A DNA stretch of 64,000 bases from Pseudoscleropodium purum. Its lineage: Eukaryota > Streptophyta > Bryopsida > Hypnales > Brachytheciaceae. How positions within the stretch are numbered: position 1 is the stretch's first letter; each line of letters starts with the position of its first letter. Below the pieces are notes generated by a model. That model worked only from the letters and a program-made list of their open reading frames with translations. It was not told the DNA's origin and made no database searches. The DNA lies in contig OZ017799.1 in NCBI GenBank assembly GCA_963969395.1, forward strand, positions 24,306,501 through 24,370,500, given 5' to 3'. The translations under genes and the position numbers were made by a program. Shown piece by piece: positions 1-13,213 of the stretch.

Positions 1-2100
1 AAGAAACGTAGAGCTAAAGTCCAACCAAAAGACTTGGCTTTAGCAGTGAAGAAAATTGTTCTTGATGACCATTTTTGGAATCGGTCCATCAATTATGTGG
101 AGATGATTGAACCAATCATATATGCACTCCACGATTTGGATTCAAAATCACCATGCATGGGGAAGGTGTTGCATATCATGAGGAAATTAGAGAAGCACGT
201 GAACGGATTACAAAGTCCACCATTTTGTTTGGTAGAAGAAGTTGCAATTCCATTGGTACAGTCTTTTTATGCCCGAAGAAGAATGGTGAACAACGATCTC
301 TAATCAGCCGCAGTTCTTTTGAATCCATACCTTCTTCATGACAAAGAGCTAGCAGATGACGCAGATGTAATGTCAGGATGTAAGAAAGTTTTGGAGAGAA
401 TATGTAAACCGGATGAATATGCAGCAGTGGTGAAGGAATTTGTAGCTTTTCGACACAAGGAACCTCCATTCCACAATATGTTGAATCCGGGAGATCAAAT
501 GTTGTCCGCACATGCTTGGTGGGATTTTGAAGGTGCATGTGGCAAGTTTATAGCTCCATTAGCGAAGAGGATATTGGCTCAACCGGTGTCATCATCTTCA
601 TGTGAACGGAATTGGAGCAACTATTCTTTTATTCACAACAAATCTCAAAATAAATTGAAGCCGGAGAGAGCAGCGGATTTGGTGTACGTGTATACCAATT
701 CCAAAGTATTAAACGCATCGAAGGAAAAAGATGAAAAAAAATGGTATAATGATAATGTAGATCCGATGGAATCAGAGGATTCAGATAGGCCGACGTTAGA
801 AGACAATGATGACGAGGATTTGGAAAGGGCCCTTTCAGCTATAGATGGCGGAAATGACTTCAATTGTGCGACAGCATGGGGAGATGAAGACGTTATGCAA
901 GACTTTTCCGATTTGGTGAATGATACGCATGATTATCATCTAAACTGCAAGGATGTCGTTCCCGACAATGCAAACGATGCATATACCTTTTGTGAAGACG
1001 AGGACAATGTAGGGGGAAAGGAGAATCTACCTTCTTTAGCTGCATATTGCAATAGAACGGGATACTTGAATAGCGAAAACATTCTATCGGAAAAGGCAAA
1101 CCGTATTGCCAAAGAGGTGAAAATCAATGAGAATGCTATTGGTGATGATAGGAGAAATGAAGAAGTTTTAATTTCTCAATCTCCATCTGTGGCATTAAAT
1201 GTAGTGCAAGGAAACGACAAAAGAGAAGATGCGGTCATGGAGGTGGACGTTCCAAAAGATGTGGGCAACAATAGTGGTGATGAGGGGGAACCAAATATTG
1301 CGGTACAAAAAAATAATGATTCACTTGGAATGGCAGTCACAAATTCGGCAATTGTGAAGAGTGATAAAGGAAAGGAGCCAATGAAGTCAATTTTTGAAGT
1401 ACCAAGATCTAGTGCTCTTCCACCAATACCGTTGAAGTCTGTTAGCACACGATTGGTTGGATTGGATGATTCTTAGAGCTTTGGATATGGAAAACGCCTA
1501 GTGAACATTTCCAAAGAAATTTCTACAGGCGGTAATCTACGGAAAGTAGCGTCATCACCTACAAGCCTAAGTGATACGGATAGTGATCGGATGCCATTGG
1601 CATCTTTGCGTGATCGCATTTTAGGAAAAGGAATGGCGCAAGAACCCATCAAATCAACAAACGGCACTCTATTACTTCAAAAGAAAGCCAAAGTGGAGAT
1701 AACCGTTCATGGACATGTCGACCCTACATCGAGATTGATGGTTCAAGAATCGAGTGACGTGAAAGCGAAAAGAGAAATGCAACCTTTTGCTATCTCTCCC
1801 GTGAAGAATAGGACCCCTCTTAATGAAAATGTTGCTACTTTGTCAAATAGAAAGAAAAGAAAGGTTCCTATTCAAAAAGCCTTTAATCGTTCAGTCAAAG
1901 TAAAAAAAGAAAAATTAAATTCGAAAGAAAGGAGTAAACCTACTTCGAGAGAAGACTTGAAGGAGACAACGATACTTGATTCCAACAATGAAGATGACTC
2001 CGACAATGAAGATGACTCCAATAATGAAGATTTTGAACGGAGAGCTGCAGGAGAGAGTAGTGGGGCTGAGGTTAGAGGAGATGTAGATTGGCGTCCATAG
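1..2100 (+). pseudogene. hAT-type transposase, C-terminal part, two in-frame stops
   Basis: Frame 1 is open from the window edge to a TAG at 2098-2100, broken only by TAA at 301-303 and TAG at 1474-1476; there is no frameshift. The beginning (BED finger, catalytic core) lies outside the window. Numbering from base 1, residues about 100-110 (SAAVLLNPYLL) match the segment before the hAT C-terminal dimerisation region. Residues about 165-235 carry its hallmarks: WWDFEG, RILAQPVSSSSCERNWS, and a NKLKPERAADLVYVYTN stretch. The remaining 460 codons are a charged, low-complexity tail with basic clusters that could act as nuclear localisation signals (NRKKRKVPIQK) and an acidic SNNEDDSDNEDDSNNED repeat. 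hAT transposases dimerise through this domain to cut and paste their element. This copy is probably dead unless the stops are read through or spliced out. Confidence 0.85.
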
Positions 2101-2584
2101 GAATTGTGGAGATGTGAATTTAGATGTTTGATTATTTAGTTGCTTATGATATATGGAGCTCATGTTGACAAATGACAATGGTTTCTTCAATCATTTTATT
2201 ATAAAATTGTTTGTTTATTGATGATATATATCTCGCTGGATTTTAAAGTGATTTTGTTTCTAAATCAAAATGAAATTCAACAAAAAAAATTAAAAATATA
2301 TTTCATATTTTAGCTTTTACATAAATAGTGATATACAACTCTATTGAATCACAATTGCAATATAAGAAAAATCAAAATCAAAATGACTTCACTCTCAATC
2401 TCTCATTGGTGAAAACAATCAAAACAAAAAACCCAAAACGGGTTTTCTAAGCCGCCCCGCCCGTCCGCCCCGTCCGTCCGCCTTCCGACGGCGGGAGGGA
2501 CGCTCCGTCCACTAGCGTCCGTGCGTCCAGACGTCCGGAAAACGGACGCTATTTTGGGGCGGACGTAGAGATTCGTCAACCTTG
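2101..2584 (+). mobile_element. 3' subterminal region and right end of the hAT element
   Basis: After the transposase stop comes about 350 bp of AT-rich DNA, then an abrupt CpG-rich block at 2450-2570 packed with CGTCC/CGTCCG words on both strands. The presumed terminus reads, on the - strand, CAAGGTTGACGAATCTCTAC. That fits hAT inverted ends, which commonly start CA followed by G-rich bases. The 8 bp after 2584 (GAGTTTGC) would be the target duplication, but the left end is outside the window, so neither the inverted repeat nor the duplication can be confirmed. Confidence 0.5.
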
Positions 2585-4719
2585 GAGTTTGCTATATATT
2601 TTGTTTAGTAGATTCTAGATGGTGGTACTTAGTAGTTTGTGATTACAAATTATCCTACTATGGTCAAGTGATTTAGTTTTTATCCTTTGCAAACAATAGC
2701 TTGGGATGGTCATTGCTTTCTCTTCAATCATAAAAGGATTACAAAGCATTGTGTTAACTATTTGCTCAAAGTCTAGATGAGTTATATTTGAATTGAAGAA
2801 CCATTTGAGCAAGGAAGTGGTACTTCAATTATGTAATTTTCAACATAGAGGACACCAATTGGTTTGTGAATCACATCATTGATCAAGCTTGCCTAATGAA
2901 GCCTTCAACCATTCAACGTAGTGTTTTCTTTCTTCCAAGTACTTATGAAAAGTTTAGAATGATAAATGTGCCCTATTGTTTTGCAGTTGATCATAACCCT
3001 CTCTATTGTAGCATCTTTTGACTTTGTTTTATTCAATGCAATCTCTCAAAAGAGGTATGTTCATTTCTTTGATTTACACTCTCTTTTCTTTGTCTAATGC
3101 ATTTGTTTTAGGAACTATAGATGGTGTCTTGAGAGGAGTGGTAGTGCTTGATCTTTACTATTTGCATGTGGTGATGGGCTTTTGTGCAAATTTGTGAATA
3201 AAGTGGTGCATCATGCAAATCCTCACCTTGAAGTATTGATTGTAGCATTTGTAGCTTTTTTGGAATGAGGACTCAACATGATATTAGTTCTAGTAAGTTT
3301 TGATCACTTGTGATGTGTTTTTATCTTTGCAACTTGTATATTTAGGATGGATTGTTTGGATTTGTACTTTTTAGGGATTATCTATTGATGATTGTTTACC
3401 AAATTTTGCATGGAGTGCATGTGATTATTCATTTTGTGATTAAATATGACCTTGTCATGTGAATAATACAACTAGATGATTTACAATTAGAATTCATTTT
3501 AATCACATATAGACTCTTGGGTGGGGTGTAGGTTATTTGGGTTTCACTACCAATGGTTCATTAAATGTAGCATTGTCAAGTTATTGGTTCCTTTCCTTTC
3601 AAATTTCAATGCTTTTGAAAATGCTAGATATCTATTGAATATGTAGAATTCCTTTTATTGTTGTGTCTATTTGACAATTGCTAATATCCACTAGGTTTGC
3701 TTAGGGTTGGTGTATTCATGTCTTAGATTTGTAGTCTTGTTTTGAATGTAGATTTTTTCAAAGGAAGCAATTTATAGAGTTTTTAAGGTGCTAATTCTCT
3801 ACTTGAGGATAGGAATTTCATAAAATCTTATAAATAATTCTTTGAAGAACATTTGTTTGTTAATCTTGCAAATTTTTTTTATTGAAGGGTGAAATGAAGC
3901 AATGTAGGGAGGGGATTGTAATATCTACTATTGCCGATTCAAATTTGTGCAAGTTGAATGTTGCATTGTTACAAGTGATTGAATGTTCCTTGGAATTTTT
4001 GAATGTGGTGATTGTACATTGTATTTGAACAATGTTGCAAATGATAATGCTTGTAACAATTCACACATTTGCTAAGCTTTAACTTTGTTACATAGTCTAA
4101 ATAAGGAGTGCAACATTAGGAGGTGTCTATTCCATGCATATTTTCTTAGTACTTGGATCTATATCTATAGTAGAAGTTCCATTCAATTGCTTTGAAGTTA
4201 AGGTCCTATTATCTCTTGAAATTTCGAGTGGTTTGTAATTTAGATACATGTTAATTAAGGTGAAATCTCCACCCCTATTAGCTTATTAATAATTTGAAGA
4301 GTATAAGCTCTCAAGAAATTTGAATTGTGAGTGGATTGAGGAGTCTTAAAAATTTGTAAGTGTTCTTTGAAGTCTTGTGATGCATACATGTTGGACATTG
4401 CTTGAGAATATATGTGTCATAATGCTAAGTTGCCTCATTGATATTGTAGTGTAATGGACTTGACATAGTGCTTAATGGACAATTTTATCCAAGTGGTTCA
4501 AAGTGTACTATTGGTTTTGAATTATTAGGGATTAATATTAGAATTTTAAAGTTTGATTTTAATTTTCAAATTTAGATTGAATGATCACTCTTGCTTTTCA
4601 TTGAGCTTATACCTAGAATCAAACTTATGAATGAATTGTTGTTTTGAGTATGAAATATTTTTGGATACTATCATCAGAGGTTACCTTTGTAGGCTTCACT
4701 TTGGATGACCACTTAGCAG
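2585..4719. other. AT-rich intergenic DNA, nothing recognised
   Basis: No reading frame of useful length, no clear terminal inverted repeats and no RNA gene were seen. The top strand is conspicuously T+G-rich, as in old transposon remnants or introns, but no splice pattern joins coding segments. Confidence 0.4.
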
Positions 4720-5890
4720 AACCTTTTTTTACTAGCAAGGACCTCAAATGAGAGATGCCCAACAATTGCAAAATAGGTCATTGCAAGAAACACCAACCAA
4801 TTTTCACATTAAAATTAGAGTGACTTTCTTGTTATCTGCTATAACTTTTGAATTTTAAATCCAATGCCAAAAAGTTCTTAAATGAATTTCTAATTAGCTT
4901 GATTGTAATCATATTTTTTTAAATTAAAGAAAATCCTTTTATATTTAAATGCCAATTTTGTTAATATATTACACTTTTGAATTTAGAATTTTTTTTATAC
5001 TAAATACCAATTCAAATCAATGACTTTTGGTTGAAATATCTATAGAATATCATTTTATTAGGCAGATATGTTCCTACTAAAGGAAATTTAAAAAAACATT
5101 ATTTTATGTCCTCTATATTTGTGCAAAAAGGCCTCCTTGCGCTTGGTTTTGTGAACATTATACATGGTTTTGACCTCATTTTTTTAATCAAATATCATCA
5201 CCATGAAGTCTTTTTTAATGGCCAATTTTTAGGTTTGTTGTAAATTGCTTTTACTATTTTCTACAAATTAAAATGTTGAAATTGAATTTACTAAATTCTT
5301 GGATATAGAATTTTAGTAAAAAAAATACATAGTTGAACATTTTAACTTGTAAATAATAGAAAAATCAATTTTCAACAAAATTAAAAATTAGACATTTGGA
5401 AGGACTTCTTGGTGATGAGATTTGACCTAAAAAATGAGGTCAAAATCATTTCTAATCTTTATAAGTGTGCTTGCAAGGGAGACCTCTTTGTACAAATGTG
5501 GACATAAAATAATGTTTTTTTAGATGCCCTTTTGTAGGGACATTTCTACCTACTATAGGAATATACCAAAAAAATTTCAATCAAAAATCATTAATTTGAA
5601 TTGATATTTTGTAATAAAAAATTTCTAAATTAGAAAATATGACTACTTAACAAAATTGATTATCAAATATAAAATGATTTTTTAAATTTTTTGAAAAATT
5701 AGGGATATGATTACAATTTAAAACTCTAGAAATAAATATTTTGGTTTGGCATTGGGTTCATAATTCAAAAGTTATAGCATTGGACACAAACCAGTTTTCA
5801 AAACACTACGCAAAATGGCTAGTGTTTCTTGCAACAATCCAAATATGTTCGGCTTGTCTCTTTGATGTAGTCCCTATTTTTTGAAACAAG
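4720..5890. repeat. Imperfect 1.2-kb inverted repeat (fold-back)
   Basis: The left arm (about 4720-5240) and right arm (about 5390-5890) are reverse complements over roughly 500 bp with many small differences. Landmarks include TTGCAAGAAACAC at about 4784 pairing with GTGTTTCTTGCAA at about 5823, GCTATAACTTTTGAATT pairing with AATTCAAAAGTTATAGC, and AACATTATTTTATGTCC pairing with GGACATAAAATAATGTT. The roughly 150-bp spacer is AT-rich. A transcript would fold into a long hairpin. It is probably a fold-back or MITE-type element; the exact ends are not resolved. Confidence 0.75.
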
Positions 5891-7832
5891 TGCAAAAATC
5901 AATCTACTACAAAAAATTCCCTACCATGTTGTCTAAATTCTCCTTATTTGCACCTATACTAGGCAACATTGTTACCAAAGGATGCGATTTTGACAATGTT
6001 GTCAGGTTAGAACGCTATGTTCAAAATCAAAGTCATCATCGATGAAGCTACCGAAGTACCAAAGATTGTTGGAGTGCCAAAGATTGTTGAGGTTGATGTT
6101 GTTGACTTTGTCGCTCTCAAACTGCACCTCTTGCTTCTCGAACTAGAATTCACCAAACTTGATCCCCTCTATATTGATTTGTTGGCCCAACCTACCAACT
6201 TGCAATGGAATGCTGGATCGATTGACAATTCCGTTAGGTTCAAAATGTTGGAGCACCAAACCTTACCTTTCTTTTCTCATGAGTGCTATTCTCTCATCTA
6301 TTTTTTCTAATCTAAACTCAAACTAGGAAAAATTGAATTGCAAGCAAACACCTTTCAAGTCCAAATACAAGAATGATAGATAAGTGAGTAGAGCATAGAG
6401 AACACATGTAAAGTAGAAGTGGCTGTCACATTTTCAATTTCATTGCATTTCTATTGTAATTCATAGCTAGGGGTTGGAAGATGCAATCTTAAACCAAATT
6501 TCAAATTTCTTTGGTGCCTTCTCAATGTATAGTGCAAATCTAGTAGTTGCAGGTTGCTTTCATTTAGAGAGGGTGTTGATGGCAACTCATTACTAATTTT
6601 GCAATTAGAAGTGGAAGTGGATAGCTAGTGCATTAGATCCTTAGGGTACTATAAGAATGCAAAGAGTAGTGTAATCCTAAAATATGAAAGAATATCTCAT
6701 ACAAGCAATGGTAGTTGAAGGCAAATCCTCTATTTGTACACTCATTTTGCACTTTAGTTAGTCATGTATAGAAAGCAAATTCATGAAAATTGTAATAAAA
6801 ATTTCAAAAAAATTGTTGTTCACCTTCACTTATAGTCATGTTGTACTTCTCTCTCTAGGAAAACATAATTTAGGTTCCTTCGTTAATAGCATTTGAAGTT
6901 ATGCAACCACCTTGGTTTCCATGGCTTCTTTGCAAGGGAATTGGTCCGTGAAAATGTCAACTAAATACTTCCCAACACTTTGCCATAACAACTATTAATT
7001 CCATCTTCCAAAATTAGGAACCATATTGTTATAAACTAGTAGGAGATTCTTCTAATATTAGAAACCAGGCTATCAAGAACCAATATCAAGCTCATAGGGA
7101 CAGGGTGCAAAGACTAATGAGTTTCCATGCCTTGCCCAAGCTTCTCCCTTGGGCAATGTGGGCACTTTGCCAAAATTTCCAATGTAGTGTAAGAAGTTGT
7201 GCCCTACTATCCGTTGTGGGAAAAAAGCTTTTTTTTGCGTCATAACTTTTTTTTCATTATCCTTCAACATTTGAAAATTAGTATCCCTCGAAGATACTTC
7301 TCAACCGCATGTTCTTACAAAATTTTAGCCTCAAATACCCTCCAAATTGAAAATTACAGCTTGCCTAAAAAATCTATATTTCCAAAAAACAACAATTAGG
7401 ACTTTAGGAGTTAAGAACCAAACTTGCATAACAACTTTGAATTTAGAAGGTGTCATGTTGGTCTATAGAAGGGCCCAAGGAAGAGGTTGACTCTATACTT
7501 CTAGATGTCATTCTACTGTAGAAGAAGGGCATGAAGTTTAAGTACTTGTTTACAAATCAAGAGAAGTACCTTGCAAAGGTAGTTGAAGATGTACCTAAAG
7601 AAGATAAAAAAATTTTGAACTCTAAACTCTTTTGATGTTTGACAATCTTCTCTAAACCACTTTCAACTCAACTTTGGATAAGTTGGGTGGATCCATAGCC
7701 TTCAATTGGTGAAGGACTATGCTACATTCAAATCTTACCACAAATTCTGATTAAATTTGGAGTTTAGTTTCAAAATTGCCATATCTTTAACGAAGAGGAT
7801 TGTAGCTTTTGCAAATTTGAATTTGAAGGAAA
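5891..7832. other. Intergenic DNA with one weak 97-codon frame
   Basis: Mostly AT-rich sequence without recognisable structure. A 97-codon ATG frame at 6017-6310 (+) has a short internal repeat (PKIVGVPKIVEV) and is more GC-balanced than its surroundings. It matches no family I know and has no visible splice or promoter context, so I do not call it a gene. Confidence 0.3.
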
Positions 7833-10800
7833 GTGGATAGTGAAAATTTGATACTTGAAGACATGAACTTGGAGATTTTGATAAGGAGAAGATGGAACCG
7901 GTGCTCTTGGAAAAGAAACTGGGATCCTTCTCCAAAAACTTCCCAAACCCTGGTGTATGGTTTTGTGTCATTATGTTTTGTAGCCATTGATCACCTCTCC
8001 TTCAAAGCATACGTTGATGTTGCTGCTGCTCACTGGTTTGTCTTTGGGAAGGAGCGTTTATCTCCTTAAGTCAAACTTTCATTAGTGAATGTAATAAACA
8101 CCTCACAGGAAGTGAGGCACAGGATGTCTGCTCTTCTCTCTCTGCTTTGGAAGGAGGTTTGTTCTGATAACTGCAAATTATTTCTCTGACAAGAACGAAT
8201 TTCTCTACAATGTTGCAGAAACTTGTGACTGTGGCTATGATAAACCTACACAATGTGAGATGGGACTCTAAACCGTCCATTGCCTCCCTGGGAAGCTTGT
8301 GCAAGCAAAGCAAAAGGCAGCCTTCTTATCAGGTGCGTGCTCTCAATGTAGAGCAAGCGGACAGCTTCACCCCTAATAAGGTACGCGCGCCCTTTGTCAT
8401 CCCTTTCCCACTTGCCTCCCTTATCTGCACCTAGCCAAGAATTGTGGGCTGAAATCTTGGAGACGGTATCCGAGTGTATTTCATCTCCGAGTGCTTGTGA
8501 TAATTCACTACCAAGGTATGGGGAGAGCTTTAGGAGTGACGCCAAGCTTTGATTACTATGATAGCCAAGAGTATTAGGTTGTGCCAAGGGCTTTCCCTCA
8601 GGAATCATTCAGACGCAGACGCAGTGACATATATGAAAATAGTAGAAAGGCATAGATTTTTCTCAAATATTTCCAGGACACTTAAGGGTGCATCTGAAGA
8701 CCTCAAGTATTTTCTGGCAGTTGTCTTTTCGCAGGTGTTCACATGGCTGTGATGCGTTGGAATGACGATACAAACCTATCACGCATTCAAACTCTTATCA
8801 CCTCTGCAATCCTTGAAATCGTCATTTTCATAGAAAATCATGTCTCATAAGTGCCACAGAATTTATCTAAACGTTGACCTCAGTTTCTGCATGAAGTCAC
8901 GCACCAGGATCAATATCTGCAAACACCATTGTAGCTTGGGTGGCCTTAGCCATGCTCTGTGGAAAGTTAAAGAAAAAAACTATTGAAGAGGGGAGAAATT
9001 AGCCCCCGTGATTTTGGATTGACATCTCTTCAAAGACACAAGGGACCGCAACACAACGTATGAGTTCAATTTTTGTAACTATCATGAGCACCGAAAATAG
9101 CAACTCTGGAGAAGTGGAGGAACTTCAAATTTTCATCTAGATTTTTAGCCATAGCTGTGACGGAACAACAATACCTGAAAATCACTCAACAATGCCTGTC
9201 TCCGCAAATGAGCTGGTTGAATTCATGGAGCAGGTATCACGCTATTGTAGATCAGGTAAGAATCACCTCGTACGATTTGGTCTCGTTGTAGACCAATGCT
9301 GGGTTTCGCACTTTTGAGTTCAACGGAATCAGCAACTTTGTCGAAGATAGGATTGTGAAGTCCTCAATTAGCTCACTCTCAATGATTTGTATTGCTAAGC
9401 TGTATGAAAATCTCCAAAGGATAAAATGGAGGACAATCAAAAGGAATAATGTAAGCAGCGTGTCACTGCTGCTGCCTACGGGCCTTGATGTGGGATGATG
9501 CATGACCAGGTTTTAATGTTCGCCAGGTCCATTGAAGAATCGCAGTTCGTTTTTCACCTGTGTGGTGAAAAATTGCTTTGACGCGCTTACGAAAGAGTCT
9601 GATTTTTCTCGTAGGTGACAATGCTCAATTGTTGATTTCAATAACCCACCCTGTTGAGCAAGGTTTTTGATCAACGAACTGAAGAGAAAAACGATTCCCT
9701 AGCTCCTGCACCATAGAAAGATAGCATCAACAAGACCTCAGACAATCCACTGAAGATAGCCCCACAAGCATTAATTTGACACCCACCAGTGTTTCAGGTT
9801 CATGATTGTAGAAACCCTAGGGTCAAAAACAAAAGACTTTTTCTTCAGGAGTCATTGGTGTAAACTCTAGCCGCATGCTTAGGAGATCTTCACTGGGAAG
9901 CTCAGTACCAAGCATGTCCCTCACGGATTGTAACCAGACCGGTACAATCTCGGATCCTCGTGGTCACAGGACAAAACGGATCTAATCCCGCGCCGGATAA
10001 GAGCGCCACATGAGCTTTCTGAATCATATCTTCTTACAGCGTTTCATTGGGCTCATTATTTCAGCGCTGCATCTCCTGCTTCGCCTATTTTCTCCTTAAC
10101 GACACCACCTGAAAGTCAAGAGTTCCGGAACGTGATGAGAGATTAAGAGTGGATTCTTTCTTAAGATTCCTGGACAAAATTCAATTGTCGACTTGAGAAA
10201 CATTTCTGATTTCTCAGTGTGTGGTTGGAATTGTATCGATGTCAACGCAGCTGCAAAGTAAGAAATTGTCATCGCCAATTACAAACGAGCTCTGAAGCAG
10301 CTGTGACCTCAGAAATTTCCAAAACGACACTTCGGAATAACTTGCACACTTGGCACACTGTCATTAATGGAAGCGCATTTGTCGCACCTTCAATCTATGT
10401 CATAGCTAGTTCTTTGGGGACTCTGGACAATGAGAGCACAGAGATTAGAGATTAAAGTATGATTACAATCAAAACAATTGACACTACTGAAAAATTACAC
10501 TGGTAGAAATCATGCCATGTTCTAGGTTCAATAGTGTAGTAGACCAGGGAAATGACCATGAGAAGACCCACAATTAGCTTCTGGTGGTCATTTCCCTTAC
10601 CTACGTAGACTCGTTTCCACGAGAGCTCGTTAGTCCATCGAAGTAATTACCAATGCCAGCGAAGTTACTTGGGCCGACTCATTGACTGGAACAAGACATG
10701 ATTTCCACTGCTGTTCTGTTAACTTTGTTTCCCATTTATCAGTGTGGAGAACAAATGACAAAAACTAGGATTGCTTGCAACATAAACCAGCGATGAAGGC

Positions 10801-11404
10801 CACTGTAATGGAATCTTCAAGTACATCAAGAGCCAGTAGCATCCAGTCCATCCACCGACGATGATCAACGGTGGAAACATCGAGGACACTGTCGAATACA
10901 TTGTCAATCGAAGCATGTTGCCGCACCTTTTGATTGGAACAAACATCAAAGCAGCGGCTCCAAGTTGCGCTCCGAAACAGTGCCGAGACGGATACGAGCC
11001 CCACAAACTGCCGGAGCAGACAAAAAAATATCAAGGTCTCCAGTTGGAGGAAAAAATATCCACTGAATCTCTTTCAAAAAAATCACCCCAGTGAGTCAGT
11101 TTTGTCGACACTCTCAGCTTTCCAAACTGGAACAGGCGAGATATTTCACTTTGGAAGTGTTGTGCGTACTCCCGAGACATGATACCACTCATGGATTCCA
11201 TGCTGCAGAAGGTGACACAGCAGGGAAGGTGACCTTTGAAGGCACCGATTTGTCTTATTAACTTAGTGCGGGTGCAAAATTCGTATCACAGATTGTCTTT
11301 TGGGGGAAGCTAAACTCCCTGAAAAGCTTGAAACAATTTCCAGTAAATTTTTGTAGGAAGAAAAATGGAATTGGCATCTAAGATGGGTTCTCCCAAAATC
11401 GTCA
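7833..11404. other. Unassigned GC-balanced region with possible decayed exons
   Basis: Base composition changes here to near 45 percent GC, unlike the AT-rich neighbours, and several short frames look protein-like. The best is 8210-8380 (+): 57 codons from an ATG, rich in Ser, Lys and Arg with few acids, resembling a transit peptide, ending at an AAG/GTACGC donor-like site. Another piece at about 8602-8712 reads SDADAVTYMKIVERHR and follows a CTTTCCCTCAG acceptor. I could not join these into one continuous frame or recognise a product on either strand. It may be a decayed gene, a captured gene fragment or a non-coding transcript. Confidence 0.3.
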
Positions 11405-11670
11405 CTTGTTGCTACTGAGCCTATTTGCTATTCTTAAACTAGTCAGATTTTCATATGTTTATGTTGGGAAGTGAAAGGAGGTTCCAACACACTAGAGAAC
11501 ATGGCATTTGGATATTGTATGCAAAAGTTATTAAGGAACAAAGTTTGGTTCTAAAAGCATTTCTTCCATACAGGTACAAAATTGATTTTGGAGATGTACA
11601 CACAGTGTAGATGACAGTTTAAGGTGAGTGACACATTTGGGTGTACCTACCTTATCCCAAAGTAGTTTCA
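11405..11670. repeat. Dispersed repeat, copy 1 (also at 31132-31590)
   Basis: Shares an ordered series of words with 31132-31590: AGTGAAAGGAGGTTCCAAC, a variant of GACATTTGGATACCATATG, GCAAAAG, then ATTGATTTTGGA followed by TTTGGGTGTACC. The internal order is kept but many positions differ, so this is an old family member. Its ends are not defined. Confidence 0.6.
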
Positions 11671-12199
11671 TATTTTTTGGACCTTCATATAATTAGTTAC
11701 AAATTTTTGAAGTTAAAACATAGTGGTCATCAAAAGAGACCTCCTCCTAAAATGTACACTGTTAGTACATTGAAGAAAGCAAAATATCCCTCTGTTTCAT
11801 GATCGCTTTTAAAGCATGGGCATTTTTAGATAGACTACTATATACTACATCATTTTTAAAAAAATAGTATAATACAATTACTTCTTGTATTAGAAGGGGC
11901 ACAAAATTAGTGTCATTGATAAATTATAATTTTTGGAAATTAAATAATACAATACACATAGATAATCAAAAGCTTGTTGCAAATGAAATGGTTCATTTTC
12001 AAATTAGTCTATCCAAATTGACAACTATGGGATTATCACTTAAGGAAACTTGAACCCACTTTGCCCTTTTTCTCATTCCAAAGAAAAAGATGAAGCATAA
12101 GTTATTACTTCCAATGATAAATTTGAAAATTCTAAATTCATATTTGGAATTAAGGGCCCGTGATTGGCAAAGACATACCAAGAAGTTGACAAAATTAAC

Positions 12200-12636
12200 C
12201 ACTACAAGAGAAAAGGGTGTTTTAAGTATAATCCTAGTAGTATAGTCTTTTAAGTAACGACCTTTAAGGCATCGTCTTAGTAAAATTTTACTTAAAAGAC
12301 ACCTTAAAGGTCATTCATTAAAGGTTTTTTGGGGTTGGAAAGGGTTGTTTCAAGCTAGTCCTCCTTATAGTGAAGAGAACACCACGTTTTCTCAAAAATT
12401 GAAAAAATTAAATTAAATTAAATTTCTTAAAATGAAAAACAAAGTTGAAATTTTTTATTTTTTTGGTAAATGACATGGTAGTCACTTCACCACATCAGCC
12501 AATAAGTTTCAACGAGTTCACAAAGTCAAAGAACATCTGGGAACTCACAACCCTCCCAAATCCCAAAAAATCTTCTAATGACTTAAAAGACCACACTACT
12601 AGGACTATACTTAAAACACTCCTTTCTCTTATAGCA
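12200..12636. mobile_element. CACTA-like non-autonomous element (MITE)
   Basis: The left end begins CACTACAAGAGAAAAGGGTG, close to the plant CACTA (En/Spm) terminus CACTACAAGAAAA. The right end, read on the - strand, begins TGCTATAAGAGAAAGGAGTG and stays paired with the left for about 55 bp. Shared inner words are TTTTAAGTATA, CCTAGTAGT and GTCTTTTAAGT. The 437-bp interior has no coding capacity and contains a second palindromic stretch around 12230-12310. Confidence 0.75.
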
Positions 12637-13213
12637 AACCAACCACAAACTAAAAGATAAAGTTTTACATTTATCCTCAAAAATACCTAATTAAGGCAAT
12701 GAAGAGGTAAGTTATCACTAACCTAGACAAATAACCTTCAATACTTCAAATACAAAGAACAATCAAAGCACGTCAATGAATAAACTAACAAAAATTTAGA
12801 ACAATTTTACTTATTAGAAACAAAAAAATTTGGCAATTTATTGTTCATAGAAATCCAGACTAGATGTTTACAACAAGGGTACATGAATTTACAAGGAAGT
12901 TAGGTTATCATTTAACTATTTACAACCAATCCATGTGGATTACATAGTTCACTACAATAAAAAAAGATTTGGACAATTTGGTACTTTAAAAAGAATTGTT
13001 GAATATTATCCAATTTGACTCCATTCCTCCCAAGACACTACATTAATTAATATACATTATAGTGTGTATACCAAGACTTTTACAAATTAGTGTCACGTAC
13101 ACTAATATATAGGATGAATCCCAAAACCTACAAACGCCATCTACAATATACTAAGAATGATTATTAGAGTTACCTACACTAGATAATTGCTTTTAAAACA
13201 CTAAAAATCTTTA
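12637..13213. other. AT-rich spacer, nothing recognised
   Basis: No genes or convincing paired ends were seen. A lone CACTACAATAAAAAAAG at about 12953 resembles a CACTA end, but no partner was found. Confidence 0.3.

Noticed and set aside
8246..8608. 120-codon - strand frame
   Set aside because: Overlaps the more plausible + strand pieces, shows no motif or splice sites, and is of a length expected by chance at this GC level.
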